From NCBI GenBank assembly GCA_046263755.1, contig JBJYZC010000009.1, positions 1 through 64,000 of the forward strand: a stretch of 64,000 nucleotides of DNA, read 5' to 3'. This stretch comes from Lachnocurva sp029100405. GTDB taxonomy: Bacteria > Bacillota > Clostridia > Lachnospirales > Lachnospiraceae. Positions 25,151 through 32,415 of this stretch are shown piece after piece. The translations under genes and the position numbers were made by a program. Numbering within the stretch: position 1 is the first letter of the stretch; each line of letters opens with the position of its first letter. The notes beneath the pieces are model-generated. The model saw only the letters and a list, made by a program, of their open reading frames with translations. It had not been told where the DNA came from and searched no databases.

Positions 25151-25250
25151 ACAAATTCCGAAGGGATGTTTTGAACCTTTCTTGCATGTGACGTGGCGAG
25201 ACAGCACGGTTTGATGCATGAGCGGTTCATTGTTAGAAAACGAGGCGCCT

Positions 25251-26030
25251 ATGGAGAACGAGAAGAAACTTGTGGTCAAAGGAAAGACTTTTGGTGGCGA
25301 GAGGCCGATTCTTTGCGTAACGATCGCCGAACAGAGAGAAGAAGAGATCCTGCGCCAGGTGAAGCAGTTAGTCGGAGAGGGGATCTCCATGGTGGAGATC
25401 CGGGGCGATTTCTATGACGGCCTCTATGATGAAGATCGTCTGACCTACTTCTTTCGCCGGTTAAAGCCTCTGGTTCAGGATACCATCCTTTTATTTACGG
25501 TCCGTACCATTCCTCAGGGTGGGCGCACAGAACCATCGCTTTCTTATCTGCAGAAGATCTATGACATTGCGTCGATTTCCGGCGTCTGCGATTTCATTGA
25601 TATTGAATTCAATGAACTGCCGGATCCCGGACAGGTGATCCGTCGGATCCATGAGAGCGGAGCTAAGGTGGTCGCTTCAGATCATGATTATATGCAGACA
25701 TCGAAGGCAGCTGAGATGTTCGATCTCCTTGAGAAAATGGGCAGGGCCAAAGCAGATATGGTAGAACTGGCAGTGACTCCTGAGACACCGGATGATCTCC
25801 TGGAACTTCTGCGTGTCACCAATCAGTTTAAAAGAAGTCATCCGGATATCCCTGTCATCACCTATTCCATGGGAGAAGAAGGTATCCTGACCCGAGTCAC
25901 AGGAGAGATTTTCGGATCGGCGGTTACTTTTGGCAGCGCCGGAAGAAGTGATCTGTCCGGACATGTGAATTATAAGAGTATGCAAAAAGTTCTGGATCAG
26001 GTGCATGATTCTTTGCATGGAAAACTGTGA
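25251..26030 (+). CDS. Type I 3-dehydroquinate dehydratase homologue with Glu at the Schiff-base lysine position
   Basis: This 259-residue protein aligns along its length with AroD: CVTIAEQREEEIL, EIRGDFYD, LFTVRTIPQGG, FIDIEFNEL, VVASDHDYMQT (the catalytic His), TYSMGEEGILTRVTGEIFGSAVTFG. In AroD the Schiff-base lysine (Lys170 in E. coli, DIPKIALMP) is essential; here the matching segment reads ADMVELAVTP, with Glu at residue 172 (codon 25764-25766, GAA). The substrate-loop Gln236 is His. The protein may be inactive, altered in chemistry, or the base may be an error (GAA versus AAA differs by one base). ATG 25251 follows GAGG; ATG 25218 has no ribosome binding site. Confidence 0.8.
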   Translation: MENEKKLVVKGKTFGGERPILCVTIAEQREEEILRQVKQLVGEGISMVEIRGDFYDGLYDEDRLTYFFRRLKPLVQDTILLFTVRTIPQGGRTEPSLSYLQKIYDIASISGVCDFIDIEFNELPDPGQVIRRIHESGAKVVASDHDYMQTSKAAEMFDLLEKMGRAKADMVELAVTPETPDDLLELLRVTNQFKRSHPDIPVITYSMGEEGILTRVTGEIFGSAVTFGSAGRSDLSGHVNYKSMQKVLDQVHDSLHGKL

Positions 26031-26031
26031 G

Positions 26032-26060
26032 TTGACTTTCAAAATTCACTTTGTTATTAT
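26032..26060 (+). promoter_or_regulatory. tRNA-Arg promoter
   Basis: TTGACT (26032-26037), a 17-bp spacer and TATTAT (26055-26060) lie just after the dehydratase stop and about 60 bp before the tRNA. Confidence 0.7.
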
Positions 26061-26123
26061 AGTCAAGTGAGTGATTTGAAAGAACCGGATCCACTCACAT
26101 TCCATTTGATGCGGTTCTTATAT

Positions 26124-26197
26124 GTAGACGTGGCTTAGCTGGATAGAGCGTCGGACTCCGACTCCGAAGACCGCGGGTTCGAATCCCGCCGCCTACA
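26124..26197 (+). tRNA. tRNA-Arg, anticodon CCG
   Basis: The 74-nt cloverleaf has D arm GGCTTAGCTGGATAGAGC, anticodon stem TCGGA/TCCGA with loop CTCCGAC (anticodon CCG, reading CGG), T arm GCGGGTTCGAATCCCGC and discriminator A. The acceptor stem GTAGACG/CGCCTAC has one A-C mismatch at the fifth pair. CCA is not encoded. Confidence 0.93.
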
Positions 26198-26204
26198 TTC
26201 TTCT

Positions 26205-26229
26205 GGCATTCTTAGGAATGCCTTTTTTT
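26205..26229 (+). terminator. Terminator of tRNA-Arg
   Basis: GGCATTC-TTAG-GAATGCC is followed by seven T residues. Confidence 0.9.
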
Positions 26230-26257
26230 GTAAACAAAAGTCCTTGGAGGGATTTCA

Positions 26258-27433
26258 ATGAGTTTTAAAGAAAAAGCAGAGAATTTGATTTCGAAGGTGA
26301 TCGATCCCAAGAAGGGTCGTTATTATTTGGCAGCACTGGTACTCCTTGCTATGGTCTTCATTTTGGTCAGATGTACGGACACGACGGCCCAGGAGGAAAA
26401 CCCCATGGCCGGAGCTTATCAGGAATACAAGCAGGTGGAGAATAAGAAGGATTCTTCCAGCCAGGAGAAAGCTTTAACGAAACTGATCAATAATTATTTC
26501 AAGTGCTATGCAGAGGGAGATGTCGATTCCCTCTCCAAACTCGCAAAGCCAATCTCTGACAAAGAAAAGAGTTACATCAAGTTCTTCAGTCAGTATGTCG
26601 AGTCCTATCAGGATATCAATATATACAGTAAGCGTGGACTGGATGATAAGTCCTATCTTGTTTCTGCAACGATGTCGATCAAATTTAAGGACGTGAAGAC
26701 GCCGGCACCCGGCATGGAATTCTTCTATGTCACAACGGATGACAACGGGGCGCTTTATATTGCAAACCAGTATTCCACCTTTAATACCAATAATCAGGAA
26801 GAGGAGATGGATTCGGATGTTACAGCTTTGATTGCGGCCTTCGAACAGCAGGACGATGTTTCAAGGCTTCAGTCTAAAGTCCAGCAGAAATTCAACGAAG
26901 CCCTCTTAAAGGACGAAAAACTGAACACTCTTTTAAACACAACGCTTCCGGATGCGACAACCACTTGGGCAACGGACTATGCGAAGAATGCCGGAACCCA
27001 GTCAGCAGATGCCAAGTCGGATGATAAGAAGTCGGAAGACGGTAAGTCCGATCAGGATTCGGATAAGAAGCAAACGGATGGGGAGAAATCGGATCAGAAT
27101 AAGACGGACCAGAAGACGGATCAAGGTCAGACCGACCAACAGACGCAGGGCCAGACCGATCAGGGTCAGACCACAGAGCAGGCAGCTCAGCCTGCAGCTC
27201 CTGCACAGACCGGGCCGAATGTGATCACAGTGGATGGCCTGACAGAGGGGTCCACCATTACTTTGACGCAGACCGTTCGCGTTCGTTCGGATATGAACGA
27301 TCAGGCCTCCATTGCCGGATTGGGCTATGTTTCTGAGCCTATGACCATTGGGAAGAGCTATGATAATGGCTGGACGCAGGTTACGACCTATTCGGGTGCC
27401 AGCGGTTATGTGAAAACAGAATTGCTTCACTGA
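26258..27433 (+). CDS. Membrane-anchored extracellular protein with disordered linker and C-terminal SH3b domain
   Basis: This 391-residue protein has a cytoplasmic basic N-terminus, one membrane helix at about 22-38 (YYLAALVLLAMVFILVRC), a helical/beta domain at about 65-245 (LTKLINNYFKCYAEGDVDSLSKLA resembles NTF2-like starts), a Gln/Asp/Lys/Thr-rich linker at about 255-310 (repeats of TDQGQTDQ) and a bacterial SH3 domain at about 320-391 (VITVDGLTEGSTITL, VRVRSDM, GWTQVTTYSGASGYVKTELL). SH3b domains usually bind cell-wall peptidoglycan. A wall-linked role is inferred; the exact function is unknown. GGAGG lies before the ATG. Confidence 0.8.
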   Translation: MSFKEKAENLISKVIDPKKGRYYLAALVLLAMVFILVRCTDTTAQEENPMAGAYQEYKQVENKKDSSSQEKALTKLINNYFKCYAEGDVDSLSKLAKPISDKEKSYIKFFSQYVESYQDINIYSKRGLDDKSYLVSATMSIKFKDVKTPAPGMEFFYVTTDDNGALYIANQYSTFNTNNQEEEMDSDVTALIAAFEQQDDVSRLQSKVQQKFNEALLKDEKLNTLLNTTLPDATTTWATDYAKNAGTQSADAKSDDKKSEDGKSDQDSDKKQTDGEKSDQNKTDQKTDQGQTDQQTQGQTDQGQTTEQAAQPAAPAQTGPNVITVDGLTEGSTITLTQTVRVRSDMNDQASIAGLGYVSEPMTIGKSYDNGWTQVTTYSGASGYVKTELLH

Positions 27434-27445
27434 ACCATGTTAAAA

Positions 27446-27488
27446 AGCTGTGAATATCGGGAGTTCCCGTACGTTCACAGCTTTTTTT
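27446..27488 (+). terminator. Terminator of the SH3b gene
   Basis: AGCTGTGAA pairs with TTCACAGCT, with an inner GGGA/TCCC hairpin, followed by TTTTTTT. Confidence 0.88.
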
Positions 27489-27620
27489 CCTAAGGATGCA
27501 TGAATATTCGAAAATGTTTTCGCTGGAAGTGTTTCGTTTTGGAAACAAAAGATTTATGATGATTTCAAATGTTGCTGCAGGGCCTGCTTGAGAAAGCAGG
27601 AGATGACAAAGGAGAAAAAA

Positions 27621-28985
27621 ATGGAAGAAGAAAAGAGAAGCGGTACCCGGCTGAATAAGTATTTGAGCGAGGCTGGCATTTGTTCCAGGAGAGAGGCTGA
27701 TCAGGCCATCGAGGCCGGCGAGGTCATGATCGACGGCCGGAAGGCGGTGCTCGGTGACCGGGTGCAGGAGGGAGAGACGGTCATCTTCCGCGAGGAAGTT
27801 GTCTTACATAAGGAACCGGAGGTTCTTCTTCTCCTGAATAAGCCGCGCGGAATCGTCTGCACAGCCGAGAAGAAGGAAAAGAATAACATTGTCGATTATC
27901 TGAATTATCCGGTTCGGATCTATCCGGTCGGCCGCCTGGACAAGGATTCCCGTGGCCTCATCCTTCTCACCAACCAGGGGGATCTCGTGAACAAGTTAAA
28001 CCGTGCCGGAAATTACCATGAGAAAGAATATGTGGTGAAAATCGACGGTGAAGTGACCGAAGATTTCTTAAATCGTATGCAGCGCGGTGTCTATCTCACC
28101 GAGCTTCGGGTCAAGACGCGCCCCTGCAAGTGCTGGAAAACCAGCTATGATACCTTCCATATCGTTCTGACACAGGGCCTGAACCGGCAGATCCGCCGTA
28201 TGTGTGAGACTCTGGGCATGAAGGTCAAGGATCTCTGCCGCATCCGGATCATGAATTTGAAAATTGCGGATCTGGAGGAAGGTGCCTATCGGGAACTTAC
28301 GGAGGAAGAGAAGAAGGACCTGATCGAGAGTTTGAAGAATTCCTATAGCGATCCCATATCCGGTCCGAGACCCAGGAAGTCTTTCTCTAAGAAATCCTTT
28401 GGAAACAGATCCTTTGGCAAAAAGCCTTATGGGGATCGTTCGGAAGGCAGATCCTACGGGGAGAGAAAGTCTTACGGGGATCGTTCGGAAGGCAGATCCT
28501 ACGGGGAGAGAAAGCCTTACGGGGATCGTTCGGAAGGCAGATCCTACGGGGATAGAAAGCCTTACGGGGATCGTTCGGAAGGCAGATCCTACGGGGAGAG
28601 AAAGTCTTACGGGGATCGTTCGGAAGGCAGATCTTACGGGGAGAGAAAGCCTTACGGGGATCGCTCGGAAGGCAGATCCTATGGAGAGAGAAAGCCTTAC
28701 GGGGATCGTTCGGAGGGCAGATCCTACGGTGAGAGAAAGTCTTACAGAGATCGAAACGGAAGTAGTGAACATAGGAGCTATGGCGACAGATCTTCCGGAG
28801 ATCGTTCCTATGGGAATAGATCCTATGGAGAGAGAAGTTACGGCCGCCGATCCAATGGAGACCGTAATGAACAAGGTCAGAGACCTTCCTTTGGTGACCA
28901 TAACGGAAGTGACCGTCGCAATTATCAGTCCGGAAGCTATTCTTCCCGCAGTCACCATGGGGACAGCTATAGTAAACACGAATAA
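27621..28985 (+). CDS. RNA pseudouridine synthase (RsuA/RluB/RluF family) with 15-residue tail repeats
   Basis: Residues about 7-60 form an S4 RNA-binding domain (RLNKYLSEAGICSRREADQAIEAGEV). The catalytic domain follows, with GRLDKDSRGLILLTNQGDL holding the catalytic Asp and QGLNRQIRRMCETLGMKV. The EKEYVVKIDGE and RVKTRPCKCWKT regions fit RluF-like 23S rRNA enzymes. From about residue 250 a long basic, Tyr/Gly/Arg/Ser-rich tail begins, with seven perfect-register copies of PYGDRSEGRSYGERK, unlike normal family members of 240-300 residues. ATG 27621 follows AAAGGAG at 7 nt and is preferred over ATG 27603 and a TTG further upstream. Confidence 0.9.
   Translation: MEEEKRSGTRLNKYLSEAGICSRREADQAIEAGEVMIDGRKAVLGDRVQEGETVIFREEVVLHKEPEVLLLLNKPRGIVCTAEKKEKNNIVDYLNYPVRIYPVGRLDKDSRGLILLTNQGDLVNKLNRAGNYHEKEYVVKIDGEVTEDFLNRMQRGVYLTELRVKTRPCKCWKTSYDTFHIVLTQGLNRQIRRMCETLGMKVKDLCRIRIMNLKIADLEEGAYRELTEEEKKDLIESLKNSYSDPISGPRPRKSFSKKSFGNRSFGKKPYGDRSEGRSYGERKSYGDRSEGRSYGERKPYGDRSEGRSYGDRKPYGDRSEGRSYGERKSYGDRSEGRSYGERKPYGDRSEGRSYGERKPYGDRSEGRSYGERKSYRDRNGSSEHRSYGDRSSGDRSYGNRSYGERSYGRRSNGDRNEQGQRPSFGDHNGSDRRNYQSGSYSSRSHHGDSYSKHE
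28425..28739 (+). repeat. Seven tandem 45-bp repeats coding for the pseudouridine synthase tail
   Basis: Seven units of exactly 45 bp keep the reading frame and encode (P/S)YGDRSEGRSYGERK. Differences are few and mostly synonymous or Pro/Ser, which implies recent expansion or ongoing homogenisation. Long open frames in the other frames here are repeat shadows. Confidence 0.95.
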
Positions 28986-29009
28986 TAGACGATGTCGGGG
29001 AGACACGCT

Positions 29010-31013
29010 ATGTCAGAGCAGAATATCAGAAAAGAAATTGAAGATCTGAGAAAGACCATAGAATATCATAATGACCGTTATTACAATCAGGATGCCCCGG
29101 AGATATCGGATTATGAATATGACATGATGATGAAACGCCTCCTGGATCTGGAGGCTTCCCATCCGGAATTTGCTTCACCGGATTCGCCGACTCAGCATGT
29201 GGGTGGAACGACCAAGAGAGAGGCCGGCGTTAAGGTCCGGCACAATGTGCCCATGCTTTCTCTGGATGATATTTTCAGTTTTGACGAAGTAAAAAGCTGG
29301 GTCAGATCCATGCAGGAAAAACTGGACCATCCGGAATTTGTCGTCGAGCAGAAGATCGACGGCCTTTCCATGACTCTTCGCTATGAAAATGGAAAGCTGG
29401 CTCTGGCGGAAACCCGCGGAGACGGTCTGAATTTCGGAGAGGATGTCACAGCAAATGCGCTGGTGATTGGGGATGTGAAAAAGTCCCTTTCAGATGCGCC
29501 GGAATATCTGGAGATCCGTGGAGAAGTCTATATGACCAGAGAAGCTTTCGCCCGGGTCAACGCCGAGCAGGAGGAGCAGGGACAGAAGACTTTTGCCAAT
29601 CCGAGAAACTGTGCGGCAGGAACGCTACGCCAGCTGGATGCCTCGATCGTGAAGAAGAGGGGTCTGTCCATGTTCATCTTCAACCTCCAGGACATTAGAG
29701 GCAGGAAATTTGAACGACATACCGATTTCTATGAATATATCAGGGGACAGGGCGTTCGCGTCATTCCGGATTATCGGATCTGTCATACTGCAGAGGAGTG
29801 CTGGGAAGCCATTCAGAAGATCGGGGACAGCCGGGGCAGCCTGCCTTATGACATCGACGGCGCGGTCATCAAGCTGAATTCTTATGCCGACCGCCGGATC
29901 TTCGGCCACACGGACAAGGTTTCTTCCTGGGCCATTGCCTATAAGTATCCGCCGGAAGAGAAGGAGACCGTGATCCGGGACATCGAGCTTACCGTGGGCC
30001 GGACCGGCCGGATCAATCCGACAGCGGTTTTCGATCCTATTCCACTCTGCGGGACGACGGTCAGCCGGGCAACCTTACACAATCAGGATTTCATCAATAG
30101 CATGGGCATCGGGATCGGCGACCATGTCACGGTCTATAAATCCGGCGAGATCATTCCGAAGATCCGTACCGTTTTGCATGAAAAGAGGCCTGAGGGTGTC
30201 GAGACTTTCAGGATCCCGGATCACTGTCCGGTCTGCGGAGCGAAAACCATCCGTGAGCCGGGAACGGCCAATATCGTCTGCATCAATCCTTCCTGTCCGG
30301 CCCAGCTGGTCCGCCATATCATTTACTTTACCGGCCGCGATGCCATGGATATACACGGTTTCGGTGAGATGGCCGTGCAGAAACTTTGTGATGCCGGCTA
30401 TCTGAAGAATCTGGCTGACATCTATACCTTGAAGGATCACAGGGATGCCATGATCCGATCCGGCCTTGTCGGCAAGGAAAAGAATACCGACAAGCTCCTT
30501 GCTGAGATCGAGGGATCCAAGCAGCGTGACGGCTATCAGCTTCTTTCAGGCCTCGGCATCCCCAATGTCGGAAAGACTGCTGCCCGGACGATTTTGGACT
30601 CCTTCGGCAGCATTACTCGTCTCATGGATGCTTCGACAGAGGAAATCCGGCAGGTTCCGGACATCGGAGAAGTCACAGCCGACTGCATCCGGACCTATTT
30701 CGATGAAGAGAGTAACCGGGAATTGATCAGGCGTTTTCAGGATTATGGTCTGAATTTAGACCGGAAAAAAGAAGTACCTTCCGGCAATGAACTTTCCGGC
30801 AAGACATTCGTGATCACGGGAACTCTTCCGACTTTGAAACGGACGGAAGCGGCGGATCTGATCCAGGCCCACGGTGGTAAGGTGACAGGGTCGGTTTCCA
30901 AGAAAACGGATTATCTCCTGGCCGGTGAAGCGGCAGGGTCCAAACTGGATAAGGCGAATAGCCTGGGGATCCCGGTGCTGTCGGAAGAGGATCTTAGGAG
31001 GATGCTGCAGTAA
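29010..31013 (+). CDS. ligA: NAD+-dependent DNA ligase
   Basis: LigA seals nicks during replication and repair using NAD+. This 667-residue protein has the Ia domain (HNDRYYNQDAPEISDYEYD), the adenylation motif VEQKIDGLSM with the nucleotidyl-accepting Lys near residue 113, a Cys4 zinc finger (HCPVCGAK ... CINPSCPAQ, about 400-430), helix-hairpin-helix repeats (GLGIPNVGKTAARTIL) and a C-terminal BRCT domain (SGKTFVITGTLPTLKR). The start is ATG 29010, with GGGGAGA 6 nt upstream; ATG 28992 has no ribosome binding site. Confidence 0.97.
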   Translation: MSEQNIRKEIEDLRKTIEYHNDRYYNQDAPEISDYEYDMMMKRLLDLEASHPEFASPDSPTQHVGGTTKREAGVKVRHNVPMLSLDDIFSFDEVKSWVRSMQEKLDHPEFVVEQKIDGLSMTLRYENGKLALAETRGDGLNFGEDVTANALVIGDVKKSLSDAPEYLEIRGEVYMTREAFARVNAEQEEQGQKTFANPRNCAAGTLRQLDASIVKKRGLSMFIFNLQDIRGRKFERHTDFYEYIRGQGVRVIPDYRICHTAEECWEAIQKIGDSRGSLPYDIDGAVIKLNSYADRRIFGHTDKVSSWAIAYKYPPEEKETVIRDIELTVGRTGRINPTAVFDPIPLCGTTVSRATLHNQDFINSMGIGIGDHVTVYKSGEIIPKIRTVLHEKRPEGVETFRIPDHCPVCGAKTIREPGTANIVCINPSCPAQLVRHIIYFTGRDAMDIHGFGEMAVQKLCDAGYLKNLADIYTLKDHRDAMIRSGLVGKEKNTDKLLAEIEGSKQRDGYQLLSGLGIPNVGKTAARTILDSFGSITRLMDASTEEIRQVPDIGEVTADCIRTYFDEESNRELIRRFQDYGLNLDRKKEVPSGNELSGKTFVITGTLPTLKRTEAADLIQAHGGKVTGSVSKKTDYLLAGEAAGSKLDKANSLGIPVLSEEDLRRMLQ

Positions 31014-31125
31014 AAGGCTGCAGTAGAAATGCTGTAGTAGAAATGCCTGAGTAGTTTGCAATTTCGGACTACTAAAGGAATGACGCTTATCAAAGGATGC
31101 TGCAGTAAAATTGCCTGAGTATTTT
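31000..31125. repeat. Duplication of the ligA 3' end, stop codon included
   Basis: GGATGCTGCAGTAAAA occurs at the ligA end and again near 31096, each followed after a variable insert by GCCTGAGTAGTTTGCAAT or GCCTGAGTATTTTGCAAT. A shorter CTGCAGTAGAAATG unit is also repeated in between. It fills the ligA-metA gap. Confidence 0.75.
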
Positions 31126-31151
31126 GCAATAGTTAGATTGAGGTGACAGTA

Positions 31152-32075
31152 ATGCCTATTTGTACCAGAGGGGATCTGCCGGCAAAGGCAATCCTGGAAC
31201 AGGAGAATATTTTCGTTATGGATGAGGAACGGTCTACCCATCAGGATATCCGTCCTCTGAATATTGCGATCTTAAATCTCATGCCTTTAAAGGAAGATAC
31301 GGAACTTCATCTCTTACGAATGCTGTCCAATACCCCCCTCCAGGTCAATGTGACTTTCCTGGCTATTAAGAGCCATATTTCAAAGAATACGACAAAGAGC
31401 CATCTGAACCAGTTCTATCAGACCATTTATGATGTCGAGGACCAGTACTTTGACGGTCTCATTATCACAGGTGCGCCGATTGAAAAGATGGAGTTTGAAG
31501 AAGTGGATTACTGGCCGGAGATGACCTATATCATGAAATGGTCGAAAAGCCATGTGACATCAACTCTTCATCTCTGCTGGGGAGCCCAGGCCGGTCTCTA
31601 TTATCACTATGGCATCAGTAAGAGAGAGCTTCCCAAAAAATTGTTCGGTGTCTATGCGCATAAGGTCTTCCATCGGAGAGTCCCCTTGGTGCGCGGCTTT
31701 GATGATTATTTCATGGCACCGCATTCCCGTTATACGGAAAGCCCGGCATCGGAGATCTCGGCCAATCCGAATCTCATCACCCTGGCGGAATCCGTGGAAG
31801 CAGGAACTTTCCTTGTTATGAATGCCGATGGCAGTCAGATCTTTGTCATGGGACATCCCGAATATGACCGCATGACCCTGGATAAGGAATATAAGAGAGA
31901 TCTGGACAAGGGAATCGAGATCTCCCTCCCGGTCAATTATTATCCGAATGACGACCCGGCCCAGAGACCCGTCATGCAGTGGAGAGGCCATGCAAATACG
32001 CTTTATACCAACTGGCTGAACTATTATGTCTATCAGGCCACGCCCTACATTTTCCTGGGAAGACCGGAAAACTGA
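31152..32075 (+). CDS. metA: Homoserine O-acetyltransferase (MetA family)
   Basis: This 307-residue enzyme activates homoserine for methionine synthesis. The catalytic Cys is in LHLCWGAQAGL and the His-x-Glu pair in VMGHPEYDR. The acyl-donor specificity site reads TGAPIEKMEFEEVDYW. MetA enzymes with Glu at this position (as in Bacillus cereus) use acetyl-CoA, whereas those with Gly (E. coli, GAPLGLVEF) use succinyl-CoA, so I predict an acetyltransferase. ATG 31152 follows GAGGTGAC; the GTG at 31143 is too close to that site. I see no SAM riboswitch in the leader. Confidence 0.93.
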   Translation: MPICTRGDLPAKAILEQENIFVMDEERSTHQDIRPLNIAILNLMPLKEDTELHLLRMLSNTPLQVNVTFLAIKSHISKNTTKSHLNQFYQTIYDVEDQYFDGLIITGAPIEKMEFEEVDYWPEMTYIMKWSKSHVTSTLHLCWGAQAGLYYHYGISKRELPKKLFGVYAHKVFHRRVPLVRGFDDYFMAPHSRYTESPASEISANPNLITLAESVEAGTFLVMNADGSQIFVMGHPEYDRMTLDKEYKRDLDKGIEISLPVNYYPNDDPAQRPVMQWRGHANTLYTNWLNYYVYQATPYIFLGRPEN

Positions 32076-32080
32076 GGGGA

Positions 32081-32400
32081 GGAAAAATCCGATCGTTTCG
32101 GCTTAAATCCGGGACGAATTATCGTAATACAGATAAAATTTCCAAAATCCGATAGTTTCGATTGAAATATGGGACAAATTATCGTAATACAAATGCATTG
32201 GTAAAAATCCGATAGTCAAAGACTTGATCGACTATCGGATTTTTGATTTTGTCTTGTATTACGATAAATCGCCTAGAATTCCCCGGGAATTGGAAAGGGA
32301 ACTATCGGAAGTATGAAAAAGTGTTTCTATTACGATAATTGCTTCAAAATAGGGGATCGCAACTTTCGTACCGATCAAGAGTATTTCCTATTAAGATAAA
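32081..32400. repeat. Intergenic repeat family, copy B (composite array; includes metA terminator)
   Basis: AAAATCCGAT begins three units 60 bp apart (32084, 32144 and 32204), the first two each ending in AATTATCGTAATAC. The third folds with its own inverse (AAAAATCCGATAGTC at 32203-32217 and GACTATCGGATTTTT at 32230-32244), giving a strong terminator for metA. Inverted TATTACGATAA-bounded units of about 70 bp follow to 32400. The last portion matches copy C at 42484-42556. No gene is present. Confidence 0.85.
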
Positions 32401-32415
32401 ATATCAGCATGAAAA

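Noticed and set aside
28068..29006. 312-codon minus-strand frame, and a 216-codon plus-strand frame at 28399-29049
   Set aside because: Both are other-frame readings of the 45-bp repeat array in the pseudouridine synthase gene; the periodic peptides come from the repeats.
31014..31151. metA leader examined for a SAM riboswitch or T-box
   Set aside because: No conserved core segments of either were found; the gap is explained by the ligA-end duplication.
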